From positions 1 to 48,039 of the forward strand of contig CALAZS010000279.1 of the NCBI GenBank assembly GCA_937926265.1: a stretch of 48,039 bases of DNA, read 5' to 3'. The position numbers were made by a program, and so were the translations under genes. The notes beneath the pieces were generated by a model, which saw nothing but the letters and a program-made list of their open reading frames with translations, did not search any database and was not told the DNA's origin. Below, piece after piece: positions 23,700-32,512 of the stretch (the stretch's first letter is position 1; each line of letters opens with the position of its first letter). The DNA comes from an uncultured Gammaproteobacteria bacterium (lineage in GTDB: Bacteria; Pseudomonadota; Gammaproteobacteria; Chromatiales; Chromatiaceae).

Positions 23700-24944
23700 A
23701 TGTCTGAAAGAAGAGTAGTCGTCACTGGTCTTGGGATGGTATCTCCCGTTGGAGTGACATTTGAAAAATCCTGGGAAAATATTCTGGCTGGCAAAAGTGG
23801 TATTCAGCCGATTACACATTTTCCTATAGATGATTTCACCACCCGATTCGGTGGCCCGATTTACGATTTTGACCACGAACCTTACTTTACTAAAAAAGAT
23901 CTCAAAAAAATGGATCCTTTTCAGTGGTATGGCATTGCTGCGGGAATGGATGCACTTGACGATTCCGGTCTTGAAGTCAGCGATGAAAACGCCAAGCGTA
24001 TTGGAGTTGCAATCGGTTCCGGTATTGGTGGCGTCACCGGTATTGAAACAGGTTATGCAAACTTTTTAAAAGGTGGTCCCAGAAAGATTTCTCCTTTCTT
24101 CGTACCGGCCAATATCATCAATATGGTCGCCGGCAACCTTTCAATCTGGCGTGGATTAAAAGGTCCTAACATTTCCATCGTATCTGCATGTTCAACCGGC
24201 GCACATAACATTGCTGAAGCCGGTCGCATGATTCAATACGGAACAGTTGATGTCATGGTTGCAGGTGGTTCAGAAATGGCCACATCTCCAACAGGTCTTG
24301 GTGGTTTTGCTGCCGCTCGTGCATTATCAACACGCAACGATGATCCCCAGGCTGCCAGCCGTCCGTGGGATAAAGACCGTGATGGCTTTGTTCTATCAGA
24401 TGGTGCCGGTGTTGTTATTCTTGAAGAACTGGAACACGCGAAAGCGCGTGGTGTCCGAATTTATGCTGAGCTCGCCGGTTCTGCAATGAACTCTGATGCT
24501 TACCATATGACTTCTCCATCACCAAATGGTGAGGGTGGCAGCGACTGTATGCTTCTGGCCCTGGAAGATGCAGGTCTAAATACGGACCAGATTGATTACA
24601 TCAATGCTCATGGTACTTCGACACCTGCTGGTGATATTGCAGAATCAAATGGTATCAAGCGAACTTACGGTGATCATGCCTATAAGCTTTGTGTTAGTTC
24701 CACTAAATCAATGACCGGTCATATGCTTGGAGCTGCAGGTAGTGCTGAAGCCATTTTCACCATTCTGGCGATTCGCGACCAGGTGGCTCCACCTACCATT
24801 AACCTGGATAACCCGGATGAAGGCTGCGATCTTAACTATGTAGCACACACCGCCCAGGAAAGACCGGTTAATGCAGCTATTTCCAATTCGTTTGGTTTTG
24901 GTGGCACCAACGGTTCCCTGGTATTTACGCGTTTTGAGGACTGA
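23700..24944 (+). CDS. fabF: 3-oxoacyl-ACP synthase II
   Basis: A 414-residue elongating condensing enzyme. The catalytic Cys164 is in VSACSTGAHN, with the two His in NAHGTSTPAGD and STKSMTGHMLGAAG, and the final FGFGGTNGSLVF. It starts MSERRVVVTGLGMVSPVG. It stands alone between the acpP terminator and pabC, which follows by 32 bases. Confidence 0.97.
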   Translation: MSERRVVVTGLGMVSPVGVTFEKSWENILAGKSGIQPITHFPIDDFTTRFGGPIYDFDHEPYFTKKDLKKMDPFQWYGIAAGMDALDDSGLEVSDENAKRIGVAIGSGIGGVTGIETGYANFLKGGPRKISPFFVPANIINMVAGNLSIWRGLKGPNISIVSACSTGAHNIAEAGRMIQYGTVDVMVAGGSEMATSPTGLGGFAAARALSTRNDDPQAASRPWDKDRDGFVLSDGAGVVILEELEHAKARGVRIYAELAGSAMNSDAYHMTSPSPNGEGGSDCMLLALEDAGLNTDQIDYINAHGTSTPAGDIAESNGIKRTYGDHAYKLCVSSTKSMTGHMLGAAGSAEAIFTILAIRDQVAPPTINLDNPDEGCDLNYVAHTAQERPVNAAISNSFGFGGTNGSLVFTRFED

Positions 24945-24976
24945 TTAGTCTAATCCGTACACCAGTTAATCCCAAT

Positions 24977-25810
24977 ATGGCTGATAGCAAACGCGTTCAT
25001 ATTGTTAATGGTGTTGAATCAGATTTAATCAATATACAGGATCGCGGTTTCCAATATGGCGATGGACTCTTTGAGACTATCGCCATTTTTAATCGCCATC
25101 CCGTTTTGCTTGACCTTCATTTAAAACGTCTGTCTCTTGGCCTTGAGCGCCTTCATTTCCCGAATATTGATCTCAACAGCCTGCAGGCATCAGTCAACGA
25201 ATATTCAAATCAATTCGAACAGGCAATTCTAAAACTGATTATCACGCGCGGGGTTTCTGAGCGGGGGTATACACCTGCAGTTAAACCTGAAATTACAACG
25301 GTAATATCAATAACTGATTACAGATTCGGTAAAAGCTATTCGGATTACATCATTAACAGGCTGGAGGTTTGTGACACAAGGCTGGCTGAAAATTCGCAGC
25401 TATCAGGCATAAAACATTTGAATCGCCTGGAACAGGTTCTGGCTGGTCATGAATGCCAGCAAAAACAGTATGCTGAGTGTTTATTGCGTGATCAAAATGA
25501 CTCAGTGGTTGAAGCACTATCAGCTAATGTTTTTGCCTGGAAAAATAATGAATTATTCACACCGGCTCTTGATCGTTGTGGTATTCAGGGCGTCATGCGT
25601 GAAAAAATTATAGAATTGGCAAAACAATTAAAAATACCTGTTACAGTCAATAAAATGAAAATCGAAGATTTAGAAAACGCTGATGCTGTTTTTCTGACTA
25701 ATTCTGTCAAGGCTATCCAGCCTGTATGCGCCTTGCAATCAATTAAATTTGATAGAAATAACTGGCCAACACATCTGTTTGAGGAAGTAATGCATCATGT
25801 CTATTCGTGA
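24977..25810 (+). CDS. pabC: Aminodeoxychorismate lyase
   Basis: A 277-residue PLP enzyme of fold type IV that makes 4-aminobenzoate for folate. It has RGFQYGDGLFETIAI, ITRGVSERGYTP, the PLP lysine Lys146 in GIKHLNRLEQVLAG, and FLTNSVKAIQPV. It sits in the usual position between fabF and mltG and overlaps mltG by 14 bases. Confidence 0.93.
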   Translation: MADSKRVHIVNGVESDLINIQDRGFQYGDGLFETIAIFNRHPVLLDLHLKRLSLGLERLHFPNIDLNSLQASVNEYSNQFEQAILKLIITRGVSERGYTPAVKPEITTVISITDYRFGKSYSDYIINRLEVCDTRLAENSQLSGIKHLNRLEQVLAGHECQQKQYAECLLRDQNDSVVEALSANVFAWKNNELFTPALDRCGIQGVMREKIIELAKQLKIPVTVNKMKIEDLENADAVFLTNSVKAIQPVCALQSIKFDRNNWPTHLFEEVMHHVYS

Positions 25811-26816
25811 TGACCTGTTTAGCGAACTGATGGGTATCAGCGTAATTATTGTCAGTTTCATCTGCGCCTGGACCTTGATGGGATATCACAAGTTTCAGAC
25901 ATCAACCATTTCTTTCGAAGAAGATGAATTGGTCTATGAAATTAGGACCGGCGATTCCATCCATTCAATAGCTGATGATTTTGTCAAACGAGGATGGCTG
26001 CCTCATGCTTATTACCTTAAAGCCTATGCAAAGTTAAACGAAACGGGTTCGATTAAAGTCGGTGAATATAAACTTGAAAACAACAGCACTGTGCTGGAAC
26101 TGATTAACCAGTTCATAGAAGGCAAGGTTGTGCTTCATCAGTTTACAATAATCGAAGGCTGGACTTTTTTACAGGTGCGTGAAGCACTGTCTAAAAATGC
26201 GGTTTTAGCCCAGACCATCAAAGATTTACCCGATGAATCAATCATGGAAAAACTTGGTAACAAGGACCTGCATCCTGAAGGACAGTTTTTACCTGATACT
26301 TACAGCTTTTCAAAAAACACAACCGATCTTGAGTTTTTACAACAGGCACACCTGGCATTAAATGAAACCCTCCAGACCGCCTGGGCATCGCGCGATGAAA
26401 ACCTGCCTTTAAATAATCCCTATGAAGCGCTTACGCTGGCTTCAATCGTTGAAAAGGAAACCGGGGCAGCCCACGAGCGCCCCCTGATTGCTGGTGTATT
26501 TATCAGTCGTTTGCGAAAAAACATGAAACTGCAAACCGATCCAACCGTGATTTACGGCATGGGTGCAAGGTATAAAGGCAATATCAAAAGAAAACATTTG
26601 CGTGAAGATACGCCATACAACACTTACGTACATAAAGGCCTGACGCCAACGCCAATCAGCATGCCCGGTGCTGCTGCTATTGAGGCAGTCATGCATCCGA
26701 AAGAAGAAGGATATATATACTTCGTTGCCAAGCACGATGGATCTGGCGAACATTATTTTTCGAAAACCTTAAAAGAACACAATAAAGCAGTCAGAAAATA
26801 CCAGTTAAAAAAATGA
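25797..26816 (+). CDS. mltG: Endolytic murein transglycosylase MltG
   Basis: A 339-residue inner-membrane protein with one N-terminal helix (about 13-30), a LysM-like region (IRTGDSIHSIADDFVKRGWL) and the YceG catalytic domain. The catalytic Glu219 is in ASIVEKETGAA, followed by VFISRLRKNMKLQTDPTVIYG. The enzyme cuts nascent glycan strands and so limits their length. Its stop overlaps the tmk ATG by four bases. Confidence 0.96.
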   Translation: MSIRDDLFSELMGISVIIVSFICAWTLMGYHKFQTSTISFEEDELVYEIRTGDSIHSIADDFVKRGWLPHAYYLKAYAKLNETGSIKVGEYKLENNSTVLELINQFIEGKVVLHQFTIIEGWTFLQVREALSKNAVLAQTIKDLPDESIMEKLGNKDLHPEGQFLPDTYSFSKNTTDLEFLQQAHLALNETLQTAWASRDENLPLNNPYEALTLASIVEKETGAAHERPLIAGVFISRLRKNMKLQTDPTVIYGMGARYKGNIKRKHLREDTPYNTYVHKGLTPTPISMPGAAAIEAVMHPKEEGYIYFVAKHDGSGEHYFSKTLKEHNKAVRKYQLKK

Positions 26817-27436
26817 AAGGCAGATTTATCACGGTTGAAGGAGGTGAGGGTGCTGGAAAATCCAGTAACCTTTCTTTTGTTCAGAACTTATTGGAAAACG
26901 CAGGCAAGGAAGTTGTCTTCACCCGTGAACCCGGTGGTACTCAACTTGGCGAAGACTTGAGAGAATTGCTGTTGGGGCATAAACATACCGGGATGTCAGA
27001 TGACACAGAGCTTTTATTAATGTTCGCTGCCAGGTCTGAACATTTACAGCAAAAAATCATTCCGGCGCTGCAACAGGGTAAATGGGTGCTGTGCGACCGT
27101 TTTACCGACGCCACCTACGCATACCAGGGTGGTGGCAGGAAAATAGACAAAGAACGCATTAATCAACTGGAAAACTGGGTGCAGGGAGACCTACGACCGG
27201 ACCTGACATTGTTGCTTGATTTGCCGGTTGAGACCGGTCTTGCCAGGGCAAAAAGCCGCTCTGAGCCGGACCGCTTTGAGGTGGAAAAAATTCAATTCTT
27301 TGAAAATGTCAGACAGGCCTATCTTGAAATTGCGCATAAACATGCCGACAGGGTTAAGGTAATCGATGCAAGCCTGTCTCTAAATGAGGTTCAAAAACAA
27401 ATCGAATCTGTTATGCAGGAATACATCAATGCCTAA
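26813..27436 (+). CDS. tmk: Thymidylate kinase
   Basis: A 207-residue kinase converting dTMP to dTDP. P-loop EGGEGAGKSS near residue 9, FTREPGGTQLGE, DRFTDATYAYQGGGR and LLLDLPVETGLARAKSR (LID region) are visible. It overlaps mltG by four and holB by eight bases. Confidence 0.97.
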   Translation: MKGRFITVEGGEGAGKSSNLSFVQNLLENAGKEVVFTREPGGTQLGEDLRELLLGHKHTGMSDDTELLLMFAARSEHLQQKIIPALQQGKWVLCDRFTDATYAYQGGGRKIDKERINQLENWVQGDLRPDLTLLLDLPVETGLARAKSRSEPDRFEVEKIQFFENVRQAYLEIAHKHADRVKVIDASLSLNEVQKQIESVMQEYINA

Positions 27437-28463
27437 GTCAAATGGCTTAAACGCGTTAAATGGCTTGAACGATTCGATCGAAACTGAGCTACTGCCATGG
27501 CAATCGGAACAATGGCAGCAATTGGTTGCAGCAGTCAAAGCTAAACGTTTACCCCATGCCATGTTATTCAGCGGACCCGAAGGAGTAGGCAAAAAACAGT
27601 TTGCCACTTCTTTAAGCCGTTTCCTGTTATGCCACGAGCCTATTCAAGATCAGGTCAATAGTAAGGCTTGTGGAAAATGTAATGCCTGTCAGCTATTTGC
27701 AGCCGGAACACATCCTGATTTTTACCTGATTAGATCAGAGGAGGAGGGCAAGGCAATTAAAGTTGAACAGATCAGGGAACTGACTGATAAAAACAACCTC
27801 ACTTCACATATTTCTGAATTTAAGGTACATCTCATAATTGATGGAGATCGTATGAACCGCGCTGCCGCAAATAGCCTGCTCAAAACCCTTGAAGAGCCTT
27901 CATCGAATACATTGATCTTGCTGATTACCTCAAAACCTGAGCTGCTGTCAGCTACAATCCGCAGTCGTTGCCAGCAACTGCGCTTTGAAGCGCCACCGAC
28001 TGATATAGCATTAAACTGGTTAAATACCCGGGCTTTGCAAACTGACCCGGGTTTATTATTATCAATTTCAGGTAATGCGCCATTAAAGGCTGAGCAAATT
28101 GACCGTGATGAACTGGTTGAACTAAGAGACCGTGTCTTTGCTGATTTCGGCAAGGTTGTTCTGGGTAAAACAGACCCTTCCAGGGTTGCTGAAACCTGGC
28201 AAAAAAACAACCTGGAATTGATTATCTACTGGATGACTGTTTGGGTTATCGATATTATTCGTCTAAAGTATAATCAGTCTGATCCAAAACTGGACAGCAT
28301 GGATAAAATTAAAGGCTTACAAAAACTGGCTGAAATACTTTCCATAGGCCAGCTTTTTGGCATTTACCAGCAACAGTTGAAAACACGCCAGTTGCTTAAC
28401 AAACAGTTGAACACGGTTTTGTTACTGGAAAATTTACTTGTTACCTGTACAGCGAAAAAATAG
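27429..28463 (+). CDS. holB: DNA polymerase III delta-prime subunit
   Basis: A 344-residue clamp-loader subunit. It has the AAA+ core with HAMLFSGPEGVGKKQFA, the four-Cys zinc site within CGKCNACQLFAAGTHPDF, and SLLKTLEEPSSNTLILLIT with the SRC motif RSRCQQL. I chose ATG 27429 (MPKSNGLNAL), eight bases after AGGA, over an earlier in-frame ATG at 27384 that lies inside tmk. The tmk-holB-pilZ order is standard in gammaproteobacteria. Confidence 0.95.
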   Translation: MPKSNGLNALNGLNDSIETELLPWQSEQWQQLVAAVKAKRLPHAMLFSGPEGVGKKQFATSLSRFLLCHEPIQDQVNSKACGKCNACQLFAAGTHPDFYLIRSEEEGKAIKVEQIRELTDKNNLTSHISEFKVHLIIDGDRMNRAAANSLLKTLEEPSSNTLILLITSKPELLSATIRSRCQQLRFEAPPTDIALNWLNTRALQTDPGLLLSISGNAPLKAEQIDRDELVELRDRVFADFGKVVLGKTDPSRVAETWQKNNLELIIYWMTVWVIDIIRLKYNQSDPKLDSMDKIKGLQKLAEILSIGQLFGIYQQQLKTRQLLNKQLNTVLLLENLLVTCTAKK

Positions 28464-28472
28464 AAGAAAATT

Positions 28473-28826
28473 ATGAGTTTACCGCCAAAAGCCCGACAGG
28501 GAATTCTCTCGTTAACCATCAAGGATAAAAATGCCCTCTATGCTGCCTATATGCAGTTTGTGAACAATGGTGGGCTGTTTATTCCAACCAATAAAAAATA
28601 CAATCTCGGCGACGAGGTCTTCATGCTGTTAAGCCTGATGGAAGAAGCGGAAAGACTACCGGTTGCAGGTAAAATCATCTGGATCACTCCTATTGGCGCT
28701 GAAGGTAACCGCGCTGCAGGAATTGGCGTGCAATTCAGCGACCAGGATGGCGGCCAGGTTCGCAATAAAATCGAGGGTTATCTTGGTGGCTCACTGTCAT
28801 CGGACAGACAAACCCACACCATGTGA
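28473..28826 (+). CDS. pilZ: PilZ-domain protein, type IV pilus assembly PilZ
   Basis: A 117-residue PilZ-family protein. The text QGILSLTIKDKNALYAAYMQFVNNGGLFIPT, split as the usual PilZ core, and GKIIWITPIGAEGNRAAGIGVQF match the PilZ protein encoded beside holB in Pseudomonas and Xanthomonas. That protein lacks the full c-di-GMP binding motif (RxxxR) and supports type IV pilus formation through the PilB/FimX system. The same motif loss is seen here. Confidence 0.9.
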   Translation: MSLPPKARQGILSLTIKDKNALYAAYMQFVNNGGLFIPTNKKYNLGDEVFMLLSLMEEAERLPVAGKIIWITPIGAEGNRAAGIGVQFSDQDGGQVRNKIEGYLGGSLSSDRQTHTM

Positions 28827-28862
28827 TCCGAGCTACTCTAAATAATCCCAAAAGGAAGCAGG

Positions 28863-29171
28863 GTGTTGTCTACTCCTGAAATTACACCTGCATTGACAAC
28901 TAAACTCACACCTGAACTTACACAGGCCGCCCTTGATTTAACTATCAAGGCCGTAAAACCACATCATCCTTCGCTTGCGCTGAAAGTCCAAAACCTGATG
29001 GCAGGTAAAAGAAATATTTCAGAATCCTATAAAATTGACCTCGATCAGAATGAGATCAGTTCTATAGTAAACTCAATAATTGTTGAGCTTCAGGTGATCC
29101 ATGACCCCGGCATGATGGTCGTTATGCAGGCATTGCTTGAAGACTGGGAATCTTTCCTGCATAAAGACTAG
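28863..29171 (+). CDS. Conserved-looking small protein of unknown function
   Basis: A 102-residue, mostly helical, mildly acidic protein without signal peptide or membrane helix. It lies between pilZ and tatD on the same strand, with AAGGAAG upstream. The start may be GTG 28863 or the TTG directly after it. The N-terminus has a Thr/Pro-rich repeat-like stretch (TPEITPALTTKLTPELTQ). I do not recognise a family. Confidence 0.6.
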   Translation: MLSTPEITPALTTKLTPELTQAALDLTIKAVKPHHPSLALKVQNLMAGKRNISESYKIDLDQNEISSIVNSIIVELQVIHDPGMMVVMQALLEDWESFLHKD

Positions 29172-29238
29172 CTTTTTATAACCGTGGTTATTTCGTAAAA
29201 TTGTCGTAATTATTAATCTCATTCACACACAACGAGTT

Positions 29239-30012
29239 ATGTATATAGATTCTCACTGTCACCTGGACCGGGTTGATTTAAAGTCGTTTAATGGAAACTT
29301 TGCAGACTTTGTGAGCGATGCCAGAGACTCCGGCATCACGGATATGCTTTGCGTATCGATTGATCTTGAAAACTATCCGACAATGCTCGAACTGGTAAAA
29401 CCATTCAGCAATATCTACACCTCGGTTGGCGTGCATCCCTGTGAACAGGAAGGCCGTGACCCTGAAACTCAAGAACTGGTCAAACTTGCAGCAGAACCCA
29501 GCAACGTAGCTATCGGCGAAACAGGACTTGATTATTTTCGAACTGAAGGTGACATGAGCTGGCAACAGCAGCGTTTCAGGCGCCATATCCAGGCTGCCAG
29601 GGAAGTTAACAAGCCTTTAATAATTCATACCCGTGAAGCCCGGGAAGATACGATTAAAATTCTGCAGGAAGAAAATGCAGACGAAGTCGGTGGGGTGATG
29701 CACTGCTTTACGGAAACCTGGGAAATGGCACAGGCAGCACTGGAACTGGGATTCTATATTTCTTTTTCAGGTATTGTTACTTTCAAAAATGCCACAGAAC
29801 TTAAAGAAGTAGCTAAAAAAGTGCCCATCGAAAGAATGCTTATCGAAACTGATTCACCTTACCTGGCACCAGTACCATTTAGAGGTAAACCCAATGTGCC
29901 ACAATATGTTTCAAAAGTGGCAGAGCATATTGCTGATTTAAGAGAGACTTCTGTAGAGGAAATTGCTCAACAGACCAGTGATAACTTTAAAAATCTTTTT
30001 AAAATCAATTAA
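29239..30012 (+). CDS. TatD/YcfH-family metal-dependent DNase
   Basis: A 257-residue TIM-barrel hydrolase. Metal ligands appear as DSHCHLD at the start, AIGETGLDYF, PLIIHTREA, MHCFTE and ETDSPYLAPVPFRGKPN. The YcfH branch is encoded beside holB and pilZ in many gammaproteobacteria, as here. Its in vivo substrate is not settled; 3'-5' exonuclease activity is known for relatives. Confidence 0.93.
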   Translation: MYIDSHCHLDRVDLKSFNGNFADFVSDARDSGITDMLCVSIDLENYPTMLELVKPFSNIYTSVGVHPCEQEGRDPETQELVKLAAEPSNVAIGETGLDYFRTEGDMSWQQQRFRRHIQAAREVNKPLIIHTREAREDTIKILQEENADEVGGVMHCFTETWEMAQAALELGFYISFSGIVTFKNATELKEVAKKVPIERMLIETDSPYLAPVPFRGKPNVPQYVSKVAEHIADLRETSVEEIAQQTSDNFKNLFKIN

Positions 30013-30017
30013 ATAGG

Positions 30018-30410
30018 CTAACCACTTAAAGAATATTCTTTCATGATAGCCTGGAGTTTTTCGCTGGTTTCAACGGGAATATCAACAAACTGAAAACCAG
30101 TATCGTAGAAGAGTTTGTTGACATCATTAGAGCTCCAGCAACTTTTGGCGCTAAACTCAATTGACTCAGGCTCTCCATCTTCAGTAGATGAAGGAAGCAA
30201 TACTTTAAGGTTGTAGTTTTTATCTATTTCAAGCTTGAGCTCACCAACGAGCATCAGCCCATCCGTAGAAACATCGGCGATATGACCAATCATTTTTTCC
30301 TGGTCTTTATCCCAAACCCTCAGGTAATACAGAAGATGACGTCTTTCCAAGGCTCTTTTTTCAGCTGGTGAAATAACAGGGCGATCATTGAAAGGATTTC
30401 TAACGTACAT
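30018..30410 (-). CDS. PilZ-domain c-di-GMP effector candidate
   Basis: A 130-residue single-domain protein with the PilZ pattern ERRHLLYYLRVWD, followed by GHIADVSTDGLMLVG (DxSxxG motif) and a downstream beta-barrel ending FVDIP. The RRxxLxYxLRV start with the DVSxxG motif is the usual c-di-GMP-binding form, unlike the pilZ gene 1.5 kb away. It is transcribed toward tatD and may control motility or adhesion; the target is unknown. Confidence 0.8.
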   Translation of the reverse strand: MYVRNPFNDRPVISPAEKRALERRHLLYYLRVWDKDQEKMIGHIADVSTDGLMLVGELKLEIDKNYNLKVLLPSSTEDGEPESIEFSAKSCWSSNDVNKLFYDTGFQFVDIPVETSEKLQAIMKEYSLSG

Positions 30411-30486
30411 TGCGATATACCTTTTTGTTTTAATTATAATCTGACTATAAACAATTCAAAGGTAATGGCAAGCCATTCAACTGTAC

Positions 30487-30514
30487 TATTATTAATGCTA
30501 GCTAATTAATAATA
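30487..30514. promoter_or_regulatory. AT-rich perfect inverted repeat in a divergent promoter region
   Basis: TATTATTAAT and ATTAATAATA form a perfect ten-base inverted repeat around GCTAGCTA, in the 183-base gap between the minus-strand PilZ gene and the plus-strand unknown gene. A second palindrome, CATAATGTATATTATG, lies at 30524-30539. Both could be operator sites, or simply AT-rich cruciform sequence. Confidence 0.4.
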
Positions 30515-30593
30515 ACAATTGCGCATAATGTATATTATGTTAAATCATGAATCTGACTCGTTTTAATTAATTTCCAGTTAATACTTTAAATAA

Positions 30594-31115
30594 ATGACTA
30601 ATCAAATCGTACTCACCGTCAAACCTGTTGATCCTGAACATGCCAAAGGCCAGGCACTACTCTCCCAGTTTATTCAGCAACGCTATATTAACCCCAAGCA
30701 GGAATCGCAAAGCCTTATTGAAATTCGTGATGATGGCGTTAATGGGTGTGAAAATATTATTTACGTAAAAAAACCTTTTGCCGCCCGTTCATTAAAAGTC
30801 ATCAGTGATGGCAAGCAAATCATAATCTGTGTTATCGAAAACGAAGAACTCGACTGGTTTAATTACTTACCCTGGGAACGCGGCGTGATGATCGACCAGG
30901 GCTCTCAGCGACTTCAGCTGCAGTGTGCGGAAATGAAAATGACTGACGGTTCAATGACAGATCATTTTGCGGTAGAAATACCGATTTTACCTGCCTTAAA
31001 CAGCACTGCTTTTACCATTCCAACCGGTAAAATCGTCAGGTTTTTACAAAAAAATAATAAAAAACAGATTACCTGGACTAGCTCTTTAAATCTGCCTATT
31101 ACAGATATTTCATAA
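30594..31115 (+). CDS. Hypothetical soluble protein
   Basis: A 173-residue protein with mixed alpha/beta character and no signal peptide, membrane helix or cofactor motif. The central region FNYLPWERGVMIDQGSQRLQL and the sequence KKPFAARSLKVISDGKQI may belong to a small beta domain. It is divergent from the PilZ gene, with the inverted repeats between them. I do not recognise a family. Confidence 0.6.
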   Translation: MTNQIVLTVKPVDPEHAKGQALLSQFIQQRYINPKQESQSLIEIRDDGVNGCENIIYVKKPFAARSLKVISDGKQIIICVIENEELDWFNYLPWERGVMIDQGSQRLQLQCAEMKMTDGSMTDHFAVEIPILPALNSTAFTIPTGKIVRFLQKNNKKQITWTSSLNLPITDIS

Positions 31116-31317
31116 TTTATAAATACTATCAATATCAATAATTTATGGAATATAACTAATCTATTTACTAATCATAAAGACAGGTTGTTTTCTTATAATT
31201 TTTTTTAAAGTTACTCACCACCCTATTCTACGTATATTAGATTTCGGTGACTTTGAGCTGTTCTCAACTTAATCCATGACAATTCGATTGTTCATTACTT
31301 ATGTTGGAGAACTGACT

Positions 31318-31443
31318 ATGTGGTATCTGATTGGATTGGTTGTAATTCAGTTAGCAGTGCTTTTAGCTGCCTGTAACAAGAAAACCGATAAAGCTTGTCG
31401 ATTGAACTGCTGCTCCCGGGGTATTTCAACAAGTAAATTCTGA
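31318..31443 (+). CDS. 41-residue Cys-rich membrane peptide or small lipoprotein
   Basis: ATG 31318 to TGA 31441 encodes one hydrophobic segment (WYLIGLVVIQLAVLLAAC) and a short basic tail with three more Cys (CRLNCCSRG). LLAAC resembles a lipobox, which would give a 23-residue mature lipoprotein starting at Cys19. The lack of a positive residue before the hydrophobic run argues against this and fits a small membrane peptide with cytoplasmic tail. GGAG at 31306-31309 is ideally placed and a clear terminator follows at once, so expression is likely. No family recognised. Confidence 0.65.
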   Translation: MWYLIGLVVIQLAVLLAACNKKTDKACRLNCCSRGISTSKF

Positions 31444-31451
31444 TCAAAACT

Positions 31452-31489
31452 AAACCCTTACTTGATTATTTAACCAGGTAAGGGTTTTT
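31452..31489 (+). terminator. Rho-independent terminator after the small Cys-rich gene
   Basis: The perfect stem AAACCCTTAC/GTAAGGGTTT is followed by a T run. It lies between the convergent small gene and the receiver-domain gene and could also serve the latter. Confidence 0.85.
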
Positions 31490-31514
31490 CTTTATAGGCT
31501 TTATTTTATAACGA

Positions 31515-31880
31515 CTAGTCCAGTATTGATCTGACTATAGCTTCCAGTTTGTCTGCTTCTACAGGTTTTTTCATACTGTAAACTGCGCCCATTTGCTCAG
31601 ACAACAATAAAACTTCTTCACCATCATCAATACCAATTCCGCCGGAAATGGTAATGATTGGTAACTCCGGGTCAATGTCTTTAACCTTTGTCATTAGCTC
31701 AATACCGTTATTTCGCATGTAAATATCCGTGATTAACAGATCCGGACTTAACTCCTTATATTTATCCAGAGCATCACGCCCGTCATCAGAAATAATTACC
31801 TGGTATCCCCAGCTTTTTGCAAGGCCCGCGTAAAGTTCTTGATTCAATTCATCGTCATCTACTATTAAAATGGTCTTCAT
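31515..31880 (-). CDS. Single-domain response regulator (CheY-like)
   Basis: A 121-residue receiver domain without output domain. The acidic pocket is Asp8-Asp9 in IVDDDELN, the phospho-acceptor Asp52 in LLITDIYMRNNGIEL, Ser/Thr in IITISGG and the conserved Lys in YSMKKPVEA. It must act by binding another protein. No histidine kinase is near it in the window. Confidence 0.93.
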   Translation of the reverse strand: MKTILIVDDDELNQELYAGLAKSWGYQVIISDDGRDALDKYKELSPDLLITDIYMRNNGIELMTKVKDIDPELPIITISGGIGIDDGEEVLLLSEQMGAVYSMKKPVEADKLEAIVRSILD

Positions 31881-31949
31881 CGTATTTACTTAATATGTGG
31901 GATAATTGCTGCTCATTTTAACTTATCAGCACAGATAATTCCTTGAATA

Positions 31950-32486
31950 ATGAGTTCCAGCCTTTCTAAAAACCGACGCAGCATGCGCTATTTTGAATGG
32001 TCCGTTCTGATTGTTCTCTTTTTTGTATTCCTGTTTGTTTTTTACAAACACCTGGATGACATAATTGAAAGCTCCTATGATTCAACGGTTAAAGGCCTGT
32101 CTGGCAGCCTTAAATCCGGAGTTTTCCTGGTGAAATCACAATGGATGCTTTCCGGTTCTACAAACAATGTTATTGACCTGGATGGATACGGTGATAATGA
32201 CATTGATATCAATGTAAAAGGTTTTCCTGTTGGTTCTAAAAGCGACCTTAACCAGATAGAAAGTGGATTACAGTGCATTGAATTATGGCAATCGCTTATC
32301 AGGAATAGTCCGGGTATTTCTCTGGATCCTGCTGATAATAAAGATTTTATTGCTAAATTCGAGAACGGAAAGTGCTATTTCACGCATCAAAGAAGCCGGA
32401 TTTTAAAAAGAGTGATTACCTATGACCCGGAAAATGGCGAAGTTGAAACCATGTCTTTTGCAGTTGAAACAAGTATTGATATTTAA
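31950..32486 (+). CDS. MSHA-pilin-like single-pass membrane protein
   Basis: A 178-residue protein with an N-terminal basic stretch, one helix (SVLIVLFFVFLFVFYKHLDD) and an exported domain. The pattern after the helix, STVKGLSGSLKSGVFLVKSQWMLSG, then IDLDGYGDNDIDINVKGFPVG and CIELWQSLI, follows the layout of MSHA-type pilins. The prepilin peptidase site is degenerate: SMRYFEWSVL keeps a Glu at +5 if Met is +1 but lacks the Gly and FTLxE. It may be an uncleaved minor pilin-like protein; function unproven. It is divergent from the receiver-domain gene. Confidence 0.5.
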   Translation: MSSSLSKNRRSMRYFEWSVLIVLFFVFLFVFYKHLDDIIESSYDSTVKGLSGSLKSGVFLVKSQWMLSGSTNNVIDLDGYGDNDIDINVKGFPVGSKSDLNQIESGLQCIELWQSLIRNSPGISLDPADNKDFIAKFENGKCYFTHQRSRILKRVITYDPENGEVETMSFAVETSIDI

Positions 32487-32512
32487 AGTAAACTTTATTT
32501 TCAGGTTACACT

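Noticed and set aside
29178..29191. ATAACC/GGTTAT palindrome ahead of tatD as a terminator
   Set aside because: The loop would be only two bases and the following T run is short.
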